Of a stretch of DNA of 64,000 nt, positions 25,919-34,967 are shown piece after piece (the stretch's first letter is position 1; every line of letters begins with the position of its first letter). The notes below the pieces were generated by a model. That model saw only the letters and a list, made by a program, of their open reading frames with translations. It was not told where the DNA came from and made no database searches. This DNA is from Alteromonas_E sp965248545 (lineage in GTDB: Bacteria; Pseudomonadota; Gammaproteobacteria; Enterobacterales; Alteromonadaceae), in contig OZ252110.1 in the NCBI GenBank assembly GCA_965248545.1, forward strand, positions 682,001 through 746,000. The letters are read 5' to 3'. The translations under genes and the position numbers were made by a program.

Positions 25919-26348
25919 TAGTTGTCTCTTTTGATAGTGGCAAAAACTGCATTTGGCAGCCCGCCATTTGATACTGTTTGTAGCGCTGTCTAGCAGCTTT
26001 CTTGCCTTCTTCATCAGCTGGCACAAACTCTATGATGCGCTGAACTCGAGGCGAAATTGGCAAAGTTTGTTGGCTGACATTCATCATTGTGGGCGCGGTA
26101 TAATTACTGGCTGCCCATACCAATGTTACCGGCGAACCGTTCGCGGGGCCCTCGCCAAACAGATTGTGCGGGATAAAGGCATCTGTTGGCTGTTGCCACA
26201 AATGTTCATCCCACTGTTCAGCGGTCGCCTGATCGTCGCAGACGATTGCGAGTGTCTGTCTGGCTCTGTAGCACTCGGCCACCAGCGGTGTTGCCGCAGC
26301 CATAACCTGACTCTCTTCTAGCTGATAAAACGTAACGTTCGCGGCCAT
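25911..26348 (-). CDS. holC: DNA polymerase III chi subunit HolC
   Basis: Chi links the clamp loader (via psi) to single-strand binding protein. The 145-residue product begins NVTFYQLEESQ and contains the family's CYRARQTLAIVCDDQATAE and FIPHNLFGEGPANGSPVTL segments. Its position between pepA and valS, with overlap into valS, is the classic pepA-holC-valS order of gammaproteobacteria. Confidence 0.95.
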   Translation of the reverse strand: MAANVTFYQLEESQVMAAATPLVAECYRARQTLAIVCDDQATAEQWDEHLWQQPTDAFIPHNLFGEGPANGSPVTLVWAASNYTAPTMMNVSQQTLPISPRVQRIIEFVPADEEGKKAARQRYKQYQMAGCQMQFLPLSKETTNG

Positions 26349-26351
26349 AAC

Positions 26352-27857
26352 TTAATCTTCAGTACGAATACCTGCTCGATTCAATAGGAACTGTGTCAGC
26401 ATGGGTACAGGTCGACCGGTCGCGCCCTTATTTTTGCCAGAGACCCACGCGGTTCCAGCAATATCCATGTGCGCCCAATTGTATCTCTTGGTAAAGCGCG
26501 ACAAGAAACAAGCAGCAGTAATCGTGCCCGCTGGACGGCCCCCCAAATTGGTCATGTCCGCAAACGGGCTTTCAATTTGTTCTTGGTATTCATCCCACAA
26601 AGGCAAACGCCATGCACGGTCTGCACTCTGCTCAGACGCATTGATCAACTCATGCGCAAGCGGGTTGTGTTGACTCATAACACCGGTTGCATGTTTACCC
26701 AACGCAATCACGCAAGCGCCGGTTAACGTTGCAATGTCGATGACCGTATCAGGCTCATAGCGCTCTACATAGGTCAAAGCATCGCACAATACTAAGCGTC
26801 CTTCCGCGTCCGTATTCAGAACTTCCACGGTTTGCCCTGACATTGTCGTCAAAATATCGCCAGGTCTGTATGCTTTGCCATCAGGCATATTTTCACAGCC
26901 CGCCAAAACGCCAATCACATTTAACGGCAAGTTTAATTCAGCAACCGTATGCATCACACCAAGCACGCCTGCGGCACCACCCATGTCATACTTCATTTCA
27001 TCCATGCCTTCGCCGGGCTTAATCGAGATGCCGCCACTGTCGAAGGTTAAGCCTTTGCCGACCAGTACGATGGGGGCTTCATCTTTTTCGCCACCATTGT
27101 GATGGATGATACTCATCATTGATTCGTTCTCTGAACCGCGACCAACGGCTAAGTATGCATTCATACCCAATTCCGTCATTTGCGCTTCATTCACATGCTC
27201 AAGTGAGATGTGCTCATATTGTTCAGCCAACTGCTGGGCCTGCTCCCACAAGTATGCAGGATTACAAATGTTTGGCGGCATATTCGCGACATCACGCGTA
27301 GTGTGCGCGCCCAATGCCACTGCTAGGCCATGCTCAAGCGCGCGCTCGCCAATCGGTAGCTCTTTTCGCGTGGGTACATTGAAGACAATTTTGCGCAACG
27401 GTCGACGGGCTTCACCTTTCTTGCTTTTCATTTGCGTAAAGGTATACAGAGAGTCTTGCGTCGCTTCCACGGCTTGGCGGACCTTCCAATAAACGTCTCG
27501 CCCTTTGACGTGTAGATCAGACAAATAGCAAACCGCTTCCATTGAACCGGTTTCATTAAGCGTTTTGATAGTTTTCGCAATAATCTGTTTGTACTGACGC
27601 TCATCTAACTCACGTTCTTTACCGCAGCCGACAAGCAACACGCGTTCGCTCAATACATTAGGTACGTGATGAAGCAAGAGCATTTGACCCGCTTTGCCTT
27701 CAAGGTCACCACGACGTAACAGGCTACTGATATAGCCCTCGCTGATTTCATCCAGTTGTTCGGCTACAGGGCTCAGACGGCGTGGTTCATAAACGCCAAC
27801 GACGATACACGCACTGCGCTGTTTTTCTGGACTACCACTTTTTACACTAAATTCCAT
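26352..27857 (-). CDS. pepA: Leucyl aminopeptidase PepA
   Basis: PepA is a dizinc/manganese M17 aminopeptidase; in E. coli it also binds DNA in Xer recombination and carAB control. The 501 residues include the metal and catalytic segment VGKGLTFDSGG (about 267-276) and the signature NTDAEGRL (348-355). The start is the ATG at 27855-27857, preceded by GAGAGAT; an upstream in-frame extension of 19 codons has no family match. A perfect inverted repeat lies 37 bases upstream. holC follows after three bases. Confidence 0.97.
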   Translation of the reverse strand: MEFSVKSGSPEKQRSACIVVGVYEPRRLSPVAEQLDEISEGYISSLLRRGDLEGKAGQMLLLHHVPNVLSERVLLVGCGKERELDERQYKQIIAKTIKTLNETGSMEAVCYLSDLHVKGRDVYWKVRQAVEATQDSLYTFTQMKSKKGEARRPLRKIVFNVPTRKELPIGERALEHGLAVALGAHTTRDVANMPPNICNPAYLWEQAQQLAEQYEHISLEHVNEAQMTELGMNAYLAVGRGSENESMMSIIHHNGGEKDEAPIVLVGKGLTFDSGGISIKPGEGMDEMKYDMGGAAGVLGVMHTVAELNLPLNVIGVLAGCENMPDGKAYRPGDILTTMSGQTVEVLNTDAEGRLVLCDALTYVERYEPDTVIDIATLTGACVIALGKHATGVMSQHNPLAHELINASEQSADRAWRLPLWDEYQEQIESPFADMTNLGGRPAGTITAACFLSRFTKRYNWAHMDIAGTAWVSGKNKGATGRPVPMLTQFLLNRAGIRTED

Positions 27858-27893
27858 AATCATCTCTCGCTCAACAGTGCAGTTTAATCCGAT

Positions 27894-27918
27894 CAAATTG
27901 TCATTTTTTGACAATTTG
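27894..27918. promoter_or_regulatory. Perfect 10-bp inverted repeat upstream of pepA
   Basis: CAAATTGTCA (27894-27903) and TGACAATTTG (27909-27918) are perfect complements around five T. It lies 37 bases before the pepA ATG and about 150 before lptF. It could be an operator, or a 5' leader hairpin of the pepA message. TTGACA on the plus strand and TTGTCA on the minus strand are embedded but have no matching -10. Confidence 0.5.
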
Positions 27919-28070
27919 GATTAACCTTTAGCTGTTGCTTGTGATTTAATATGCGGGCAATTGAATGCTAATGTGTTCGACCGCATGTCGACAAAACTTG
28001 TCAAAACGTTGAGTTTACTTAAATCTGTGACTGCTTTCACTAAAAATCAAAGTTTCCATACAACAAACCT

Positions 28071-29180
28071 ATGTTGATTTTCCGCTATCTACTTAAAGAA
28101 ACATTAAAGTCGCAACTCGCGATCTTCTTCGTATTGATGGCGATATTCATTACGCTGCGCTTCGTTCGTGTCTTGGGGGACGCCTCAGATGGGGATATCC
28201 CAGCGAGTCTAGTGGTAGGTTTTCTAGCGCTGTATAGCCCAGTTCTAGCCTCGTTGGTACTGCCGATAAGTGTGTTCCTCGGCATCATGCTGGCACACGG
28301 TCGCTTGTACGTAGACAGTGAAATGACTGTGATGAAAGCCTGTGGGATCAGTGAGTGGTATGTCACGCGCGTGATGCTAGTGCTGTCGATGTTCATGATG
28401 ATCCTCACGGGTATGGTCACATTGTGGCTGGCACCGTTATCAGCTGAAAGTGAGTACCAACTTCGTGATAAAGCCAATTCAGAAGCGGGTATTGCTGCGG
28501 TAATACCCGGTCGTTTTCAACAAACCGGCAATGACAAAGCCGTCATCTTTGTACACGAAGTAGACTCGGGTGGCGCGCAACCATTAAAGCGCATATTTCT
28601 CTCCCAACACCAACAGCAGCCTAGTGGTGAACCGGAAGTGCACGTTGTATATGCCAATGCGGGTAGTATCAATATTGATGAAACAGGCGCACAGAATCTC
28701 GTTCTGAATGAAGGTAATCAATACGAGGGTAATGTCGCTGAGAATACTTACCGCATCGTTGAGTTTGACGAATACCAAATTCAAATCAGTGAACAGGCGC
28801 CAGTAGAATCGAATCGAAAAATGGTCGCTTTACCTACACTAGAATTGCTGGCGGACGGTTCGATTGAGGCCATTGCCGAATTTCAGTGGCGTATCGCAAT
28901 TCCCCTTTCATTGCCGTTTTTAGTGTTAATCGCGGTGCCACTATCTGCAGTCGATCCTCGTCAAGGCCGTTTTGGTAAAATGTTTCCTGCGATTTTGCTG
29001 TATCTGGGCTACTTCCTCTTGCTTCTGGCTAGCCGACGCGTGCTAGAAGACGGCAAAATCCCAGTACAAATCGGACTTTGGTGGGTGCATATGGTCATGT
29101 TGGTAATTGGCATACTACTCATCGCCAGAGATCGCAAAACCGGTACACGCTTGCGTTCCCTAGTCGCGAGGAAGAGCTGA
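28071..29180 (+). CDS. lptF: LPS export permease LptF
   Basis: LptF with LptG forms the membrane part of the LPS extractor powered by LptB. The 369-residue protein has three N-terminal and three C-terminal membrane segments flanking a periplasmic jellyroll (about residues 130-255). Typical segments are FRYLLKETLKSQLAIFFVL, GIMLAHGRLYVDSEM and PLSAVDPRQGRFGKMFPAI. The ribosome binding site is weak. Its TGA overlaps the lptG ATG (TGATG). Confidence 0.97.
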   Translation: MLIFRYLLKETLKSQLAIFFVLMAIFITLRFVRVLGDASDGDIPASLVVGFLALYSPVLASLVLPISVFLGIMLAHGRLYVDSEMTVMKACGISEWYVTRVMLVLSMFMMILTGMVTLWLAPLSAESEYQLRDKANSEAGIAAVIPGRFQQTGNDKAVIFVHEVDSGGAQPLKRIFLSQHQQQPSGEPEVHVVYANAGSINIDETGAQNLVLNEGNQYEGNVAENTYRIVEFDEYQIQISEQAPVESNRKMVALPTLELLADGSIEAIAEFQWRIAIPLSLPFLVLIAVPLSAVDPRQGRFGKMFPAILLYLGYFLLLLASRRVLEDGKIPVQIGLWWVHMVMLVIGILLIARDRKTGTRLRSLVARKS

Positions 29181-30241
29181 TGTTTCGCATCCTAGATTTC
29201 TATATCGCGCGCACTCTGCTTGGGACAGTGACCTTAACACTTTCAGTGTTACTGGGTCTCAGTGCGCTGATTAAGTTTGTTGAGCAATTGCGAAAACTGG
29301 GCGAAGGCAACTACGATATGACCGTTGCCTTGGTATACGTTTTGTTGAGCCTACCTAGAGACTTAGAGCAATTTTTCCCCATGGCTACACTGCTTGGTGG
29401 TTTGATCGGAATGGGGGTGTTAGCAACGCATTCTGAACTTGTGGTGATGCAATCCGCAGGTTTAAGCCGCTGGGATATCATTGGCTCGGCGATGAAGTCC
29501 AGTGTATTGATGATCATTGTCGTTATGGCGGTGGGTGAATTTGTCACGCCTGTGAGTGAATCCAAAGCTAAGGAAATTAGAACCGAAGCGATTTCTGGAG
29601 GAAGCTTATTTTCGTCTGAACAAGTGGTATGGGCAAAAGATGGCGATAATTTCGTCAGTATTGGCCAGGTCGTGAATCGAGATTTCTTACGCGATGTAAC
29701 GATTTACTGGTTCAACGAACAGCTTACATTAACGCAACTGACGCATGCCAGTGAGGCTGTTTACTTGGATGAATCATGGCAGTTGCGCAGTGTAAAACAT
29801 ACTTTTTTTACGGAACAACGCATCAGACGTGAGGGCATAGAAGCAAACAGCTGGACGTCAACCTTGACCCCGGACAAGTTAGGCGTTGTTGCGGTGAAGC
29901 CTGAAGCATTATCAATCCGTGGTCTAAATGACTATGTGCGTTATTTGGAGAACAATGGTCAGGATCCGTCGCGCTATGAACTCGCCTTATGGCGTAAAAT
30001 CATGCAACCCGTTTCTGTCTCTGTAATGCTACTCATGGCATTGAGTTTTATCTTTGGCCCACTGCGCAGCGTAACAATGGGCGCGCGTGTGATCATGGGC
30101 GTATTAACGGGCTTTGCCTTCTTCATTACCAATGAAGTGTTTGGTCCATTGAGCCTGGTTTACCAGTTACCTCCCATACTCGGAGCGCTCGTACCAAGTT
30201 TTGTGTTTATCGCCATTGCGACCATGTTGCTCAGGCGTTAG
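29180..30241 (+). CDS. lptG: LPS export permease LptG
   Basis: The partner of LptF, 353 residues. MFRILDFYIARTLLGT opens the first membrane helix; a periplasmic jellyroll and three C-terminal helices (with GPLRSVTMGARVIMGVLTGF) follow. The start at 29180 shares a base with the lptF stop and has GAGGAAGAG upstream; the frame extends back inside lptF but that part is not LptG-like. It ends overlapping the convergent RDD gene by four bases. Confidence 0.97.
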   Translation: MFRILDFYIARTLLGTVTLTLSVLLGLSALIKFVEQLRKLGEGNYDMTVALVYVLLSLPRDLEQFFPMATLLGGLIGMGVLATHSELVVMQSAGLSRWDIIGSAMKSSVLMIIVVMAVGEFVTPVSESKAKEIRTEAISGGSLFSSEQVVWAKDGDNFVSIGQVVNRDFLRDVTIYWFNEQLTLTQLTHASEAVYLDESWQLRSVKHTFFTEQRIRREGIEANSWTSTLTPDKLGVVAVKPEALSIRGLNDYVRYLENNGQDPSRYELALWRKIMQPVSVSVMLLMALSFIFGPLRSVTMGARVIMGVLTGFAFFITNEVFGPLSLVYQLPPILGALVPSFVFIAIATMLLRR

Positions 30242-30741
30242 CGCCACGATTTGTGATCGTTAGCGACTTTGGAAAGCGATAACACTTCGATTTTTGAGAC
30301 GCGGTCTTGGAGTGCAAGTTTGTTTTTAAAATCAATCAAAACAAATAGGGTGCCAAGGCCCAGGAACGCGCTCAACATTCTGAGCAACAAGCGGCCGTAA
30401 CCCACTGGGTTGTCATCCATTGCAAACATGCGTATGCGCCACGCGCGCATACCAATGGTTTGGCCACCGTTTTTCCAAAACCAGAGAAAAAAGCCTACCA
30501 CCCATGCTACAACCCAGGCTTGGATGATACTTTTATATAGCAGGGAATCTTGCATAAGTTGGTTAAATTCCACGTCTTCAGGCTTTGAAATTAATTGAGT
30601 TTCAAACAATATAAGTAAGGTAATAATAATCACCAGCGCAGCGCACATGCCCACCGCCACCGCGACTAAAACGTCATACACCATGGCGGCTAAGCGTTTG
30701 AAAAAGCCTGCGCGAGGTGCGACTTCGGGTTTGTTTTCCAC
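30238..30741 (-). CDS. RDD-family membrane protein
   Basis: A 167-residue protein of the RDD family, named for conserved Arg and Asp residues. AGFFKRLAAMVYDVLVAVAVG carries the first Arg and Asp and opens the first membrane helix; a second and third hydrophobic segment follow, and GGQTIGMRAWRIRM is the family's typical loop. The function of most RDD proteins is unknown; some affect ion or osmotic tolerance. It is usually found near lptFG or pepA in this group of bacteria. Confidence 0.9.
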   Translation of the reverse strand: MENKPEVAPRAGFFKRLAAMVYDVLVAVAVGMCAALVIIITLLILFETQLISKPEDVEFNQLMQDSLLYKSIIQAWVVAWVVGFFLWFWKNGGQTIGMRAWRIRMFAMDDNPVGYGRLLLRMLSAFLGLGTLFVLIDFKNKLALQDRVSKIEVLSLSKVANDHKSWR

Positions 30742-30865
30742 TGACTAAGACCTATTAGTATCGAGCTTCCAGCGCCACAGTGTGACAAAGTTGCCAGAAT
30801 GCTTCCAGTAAACAATCTGTAGTTGTATAAGAAATGTGCGTTTGAACAGGATTTTCCAAAATTCC

Positions 30866-30893
30866 TTGCGCAGCGCGCAAAGCTGGTTATAAT
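30866..30893 (+). promoter_or_regulatory. Promoter of tRNA-Leu with GC-rich discriminator
   Basis: A perfect TATAAT (30888-30893) lies 16 bases after TTGCGC (30866-30871). The following GCGCAGC is a GC-rich discriminator, as in promoters under stringent control. The tRNA begins about 50 bases downstream. Confidence 0.7.
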
Positions 30894-30942
30894 GCGCAGC
30901 CTGAATTGTTGAACACGACAACTCAGCGGTATGGTTACCAAT

Positions 30943-31029
30943 GCCAGAGTGGCGGAATTGGTAGACGCAGCGGATTCAAAATCCGCCGCCCGTGAGGGTG
31001 TGCCGGTTCAAGTCCGGCCTCTGGTACCA
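30943..31029 (+). tRNA. leuX: tRNA-Leu (anticodon CAA)
   Basis: The 87-base sequence folds as a class II tRNA. Acceptor arms GCCAGAG and CTCTGGT pair (one G-U), followed by discriminator A and an encoded CCA. The anticodon stem GCGGA/TCCGC encloses TTCAAAA, giving anticodon CAA, which reads UUG. A long variable arm (CCCGTGAGGG-like) and the T arm with GGTTCAAGTCC are present. It is the only RNA gene I see in the window. Confidence 0.95.
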
Positions 31030-31040
31030 AACCATAAATC

Positions 31041-31063
31041 AACCGACGCAAGTCGGTTTTTTT
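31041..31063 (+). terminator. Intrinsic terminator after tRNA-Leu
   Basis: AACCGAC (31041-31047) pairs with GTCGGTT (31052-31058) around four bases, and a run of seven T (31057-31063) follows. It also lies just beyond the convergent S41 peptidase gene. Confidence 0.88.
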
Positions 31064-31086
31064 GTGCCCCCATTTTGAGGATGGTT

Positions 31087-32481
31087 TTATTCAGAAATGT
31101 ATTGCAACAGCCCGTCTAAAATTTCATCTTGTTCATCTAACAAATGATCAACAATGGAAATGTCAGGTACGACGCCTTGCTCGGCTTGACTGCCATTGAC
31201 TCGCACAATGTGACCTTTCGAAATTTTCACCGTTATCCCCGTTTTTGGCAGCACGTATTGAAACTGAGAGGCATACAAACTCGGGTAATCCCCGGTTTCT
31301 TCTCCCACCATCGTCGCTAATTTGTAGTCTTGAATCTGTGCAGCCGTAACACTTGCTTGAGAATGAGAGTGCCGATTTATTAGTGTATAGACTTTGCCGG
31401 TGAATCGTCGCTTCGGGCTTACTGGTTGTTTGTAACCAAAATCATATTCATAGCGAGTGCCCACAGGGTTTTCCATTATGGTCTTCCAGTAGGGATTTTG
31501 AAGATCTCGATGCTCGCGAGTATTGTCTTGGAGTAATCGACTCGTGCGCAGGCTAAATCGAGCAGTCCATTTGAACGGTTCCGTGGCTAAATACGCGACC
31601 AGGTAGTCGCTGAATGAATCATTTCCCCCGCTGTTATTACGCAGGTCAATAATGAGATTGCTGGCCTCACGGCTGAGAATCTGACTGAAGGCATCATCAA
31701 TAAACGCTCGATACTCTTGCTCATCTCCCGAGAAGTGCCCCGGATTTAAATACGCTGTATGACCGTAAAATCGCAATACCTTTTGGGCGTTAAGTATTTC
31801 GTCTTTGACTTCTTCAAATCCACTAAAAACCGGAACTGCATCCACTTTGACAGAGTCGACTTTCCCCTCGTTGCGCAGTGAGACAGTGAAACTTTTTTGC
31901 TCGCCAAAAACGTACCAAAAGTATCTTGGGAAAGACAAAACCTCCAGTTTGGCGAGCTTAAAATACTCTCGCTCTGCCGAAATCTGTGGGCTGATTTTGC
32001 TTACGATATCAGCGATCGACATGCCGTTAATTGCGACCACTTCAGATCCTTTTGGGATAGTGTGATTGCCTGAGTAGTTCGCTCGGACTAAGGCCTGTCC
32101 ATTTTCAAACGCTAGATCAAGGGGAAATAGCGTCCCACCACGCTCGGCAAATTCTAGGTAGGGTTTGACTGGGAAATCAATTTCAGTATGCCCGTTGTTG
32201 ATCGCCGAGACGAGTTGCTGGTAAACCGTTATGGTTGCTAGCAAACTGTAAGAAGACTCCGTAAGGCTGTCTCTAATGGCGTGATACTTATCGTCAAACT
32301 CTTGCTGAGAAATATAAGCATAAACGTTATAGTGAGTGTCAATGAGTGATTGATAGAGTGTGGCAAAGTCTTCTATTACTTCTTGTTGAGTGAAGCCATC
32401 ATCAGTCGCGTTCGCGTACGAAGCGACACAATAAACTAGGCTTAAGCAAAATAGCGGAACGAACGATAAACTTTTCTTCAT
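31087..32481 (-). CDS. Secreted S41-family peptidase
   Basis: A 464-residue exported serine peptidase. The signal peptide is MKKSLSFVPLFCLSLVYCVASYANA. A PDZ-like stretch (KGSEVVAINGMSIADIVSKI) precedes the S41 core, with NLIIDLRNNSGGNDSFSDYL and, near the C-terminus, NRHSHSQASVTAAQI, which supplies the likely nucleophile Ser. The start at 32479-32481 is chosen for the signal peptide. It is divergent from a winged-helix/TPR regulator with 124 bases between, suggesting control by it. Substrate unknown. Confidence 0.88.
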   Translation of the reverse strand: MKKSLSFVPLFCLSLVYCVASYANATDDGFTQQEVIEDFATLYQSLIDTHYNVYAYISQQEFDDKYHAIRDSLTESSYSLLATITVYQQLVSAINNGHTEIDFPVKPYLEFAERGGTLFPLDLAFENGQALVRANYSGNHTIPKGSEVVAINGMSIADIVSKISPQISAEREYFKLAKLEVLSFPRYFWYVFGEQKSFTVSLRNEGKVDSVKVDAVPVFSGFEEVKDEILNAQKVLRFYGHTAYLNPGHFSGDEQEYRAFIDDAFSQILSREASNLIIDLRNNSGGNDSFSDYLVAYLATEPFKWTARFSLRTSRLLQDNTREHRDLQNPYWKTIMENPVGTRYEYDFGYKQPVSPKRRFTGKVYTLINRHSHSQASVTAAQIQDYKLATMVGEETGDYPSLYASQFQYVLPKTGITVKISKGHIVRVNGSQAEQGVVPDISIVDHLLDEQDEILDGLLQYISE

Positions 32482-32605
32482 ACTTGGGTCTCTGACGTTT
32501 TGACAATCGCTAGATACTCGTTTTTGGGTGTTAGAAAGTAATGACAAAAACCTCTTATTTCTCTGACAAACTAATGTAGCACTCACAGCCTTACCAATAT
32601 TCTCA

Positions 32606-33883
32606 ATGAAAGCAGATAGTTACAAAAATCTTCAAATCGACAAATGGCGAATCAATGTCACCACGGGTGAACTCTGCGATACCCAAACAAATCTCGTGGG
32701 CGATGAGAGAATAGACCCATTGGGGATCAAACTACTCGTGACTCTCGCAGAACACAATGGTGAATTGGTGGCAAAAGACGTTTTGTTTGAGACCCTATGG
32801 ACTGAAACAATCGTGACTGACGAAGCTCTGTCCCGATGCGTATCTCGGCTCAGAAAATTGTTGGGTGATAACCCAAGGCACCCCAACTTTATTGAAACAC
32901 TTCCTAAACGAGGTTATCGCCTGATTGCCACAAACGTGCAGTGGCTTGAGAGTTCGGCTCCTCTCACACAGAGCACCGCTAACAAAAAATTGCCTACGAA
33001 AATCCTGATAACTATTACAAGCATAATCCTGCTACTCGTCGTGATGGTGTCTTTTTATGCGATGAAAACAAGCCTGCTTGAATCGTCAACGCTGGGAAGC
33101 AGAAATACACTTATTCAACAGGCAGATGACTACTATCACAATATTAATCGCCAAGATAATGAGATGGCAATCGAGCTATATCAGCAAGTGCTGGCTTTGT
33201 CACCTGATTCAGTTTCAGCAAATTCAGGGCTGGCCAATGCGTTGGTGCAAAGAGCCATACGAATGCCTACCCAAACCAGTGATGTGAAATGGCAAGACAT
33301 GAGTTTAAGCCTTGCCTTGTCAGATGGGCGACTGACCAGTGCTGCCGCAACACTAACGCTAGACAAAGCGTATGACTTATCGAGCAAAGCCGTAACACTG
33401 GCCCCAAATGATGCGCGAGCTCACAAAGCCCTTGGCTTTGTGCTGTCGGCTCAAAATCAACTGATGTTGGCACTTCAAAGTTACCAAAAAGCACTGGAGC
33501 TCAACCCCGATGCGTGGGATGTGCTCATTAATATTGGCGAGATTAACGAACTCTCAGGACGACCCACCGACGCAATAGCCAATTACAAACTGGCACTTAA
33601 TGCTATGCATAAGAAAGAGCCCGGACTGAGCAATCGCGGTCGACCGTGGCGAGCCAGTCTTGGCAGCAGTATTGGCGATAAATACGCGCAACAAAATAAC
33701 CTAAATGAAGCAGAGTTGTGGTACCGGCATGTATTGTCATTTGCACCATTCGATAGTAATGCCACAAGTGGACTAGTGGATGTCTTGCTGAAAACCGGCA
33801 GAACAGGTGAATCTCGACGAATTTGCCAGGCGTACCATGAAAGAGTTGGCGTACGGCTCTGTAATGAACATGAATCAGGTTAG
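32606..33883 (+). CDS. Winged-helix regulator with membrane helix and TPR repeats
   Basis: The 425-residue protein has a ToxR/CadC-like arrangement. Residues 10-110 form an OmpR-type winged helix (LLVTLAEHNGELVAKDVLFE, SRCVSRLRKLLGD, FIETLPKRGYRL). One membrane segment lies at about 132-152 (ILITITSIILLLVVMVSFYA). The outer part contains tetratricopeptide-like repeats (AHKALGFVLSAQNQLMLALQ, NIGEINELSGRPTDAIANYK). Such proteins bind DNA from the membrane in response to an external cue. The divergent S41 peptidase gene is the obvious candidate target. Confidence 0.9.
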   Translation: MKADSYKNLQIDKWRINVTTGELCDTQTNLVGDERIDPLGIKLLVTLAEHNGELVAKDVLFETLWTETIVTDEALSRCVSRLRKLLGDNPRHPNFIETLPKRGYRLIATNVQWLESSAPLTQSTANKKLPTKILITITSIILLLVVMVSFYAMKTSLLESSTLGSRNTLIQQADDYYHNINRQDNEMAIELYQQVLALSPDSVSANSGLANALVQRAIRMPTQTSDVKWQDMSLSLALSDGRLTSAAATLTLDKAYDLSSKAVTLAPNDARAHKALGFVLSAQNQLMLALQSYQKALELNPDAWDVLINIGEINELSGRPTDAIANYKLALNAMHKKEPGLSNRGRPWRASLGSSIGDKYAQQNNLNEAELWYRHVLSFAPFDSNATSGLVDVLLKTGRTGESRRICQAYHERVGVRLCNEHESG

Positions 33884-33902
33884 CGGGCCCGTCCTCGTTC
33901 AA

Positions 33903-34937
33903 CTATTTTTGTGTACTGCCGCCTTCAATTAACTCGAAATCAATCGTTTGACTATGAACTTCTCCCGCCAAGAACATTCTTGTCGCGATTTCGCCTTTCC
34001 TAGCGCTGAATTGTTGCACTGTTGTCAACGTTGGGTGGTATCTTTTCGCAATATCGGTACCATCAAATCCCACGACTCTCAAATCTTCCGGTATTCTCAG
34101 TCCCAAAGTTAACGCTTCTTGCATAGCCGTCAGCGCAATCACGTCACTCATACATAGCAATAAATCGGGTGCAGGTTTCATGCTTAACGCTTGTTTTACT
34201 GCCACAATCGCACACTCATGAGTACTCTCTGGTATGTGCCAAATTTTTTGATTACTGATTGATAATCCAGATTTCTTTATGGCTTTTACATAACCATCTA
34301 GCCGTCGGTGAGAGATTGAAAACTCACTATCCAGTAAGGGGTTATCACCGACAACACACGAATGCTCTTGATCGAGCAAACGCAACCCCAAAATTACCGG
34401 GTTTTTGACCTGATTATCAAGCCCGATCAGCGCTGACTCATAAGCAGCCCGAGCATTGTCGATATTGACTGCTGGTGCATGATCAATATCAAAGTCAATT
34501 GTCACTACGCGTTTATTGATTTGATTTAGCTGCTGCAATAAATATTGATTGCGCGGTGAACCATAACAAATGAAGCCATCAACGAAATCGACAACTTCAT
34601 TAACTGAATCGTTGCTTCCAGAAAATAGCAACAGGTTGGCTTCTGAATCTTCTAGAGCTCTTGCCACCCCCTGCATCAGTTGACTGGCAACTGGATCAGT
34701 AACCATATACTCGAGACTATCCGGCAGGACCAAGGCTATTATGTTTGTTTTTCCCCTGCGCAGAGACCGAGCAGCCTTATTCGGGCCGGCATAACCCATC
34801 TCTGCGCACGCCGCGAGGACTTCCGTGCGCTTTTTGGCAGACAACTGATCAGGACGGTTAAATGCGTTGGAAATAGTCGCGGTAGACACGTCTAAACGAC
34901 GAGCAACTTCTTTAATCGTTAGTTTCGTATTACTCAT
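33903..34937 (-). CDS. scrR: LacI-family repressor of the sucrose operon
   Basis: A 344-residue LacI/GalR regulator. The N-terminal HTH is TIKEVARRLDVSTATISNAF followed by the hinge region; a periplasmic-binding-protein-like effector domain completes it (VVGFDGTDIAKRYHPTLTTV is the typical late segment). It is the last gene of the sucrose operon, 30 bases after the phosphorylase, so it is probably autoregulated through the palindrome at 41289-41302. The effector is likely sucrose or fructose, inferred from context. Confidence 0.85.
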   Translation of the reverse strand: MSNTKLTIKEVARRLDVSTATISNAFNRPDQLSAKKRTEVLAACAEMGYAGPNKAARSLRRGKTNIIALVLPDSLEYMVTDPVASQLMQGVARALEDSEANLLLFSGSNDSVNEVVDFVDGFICYGSPRNQYLLQQLNQINKRVVTIDFDIDHAPAVNIDNARAAYESALIGLDNQVKNPVILGLRLLDQEHSCVVGDNPLLDSEFSISHRRLDGYVKAIKKSGLSISNQKIWHIPESTHECAIVAVKQALSMKPAPDLLLCMSDVIALTAMQEALTLGLRIPEDLRVVGFDGTDIAKRYHPTLTTVQQFSARKGEIATRMFLAGEVHSQTIDFELIEGGSTQK

Positions 34938-34967
34938 AGCGCCACACTACCGTATGGCGCCAAAATA

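Noticed and set aside
30931..31119. A 62-codon plus-strand frame over the tRNA
   Set aside because: It overlaps tRNA-Leu and its terminator entirely; the RNA gene explains the sequence.
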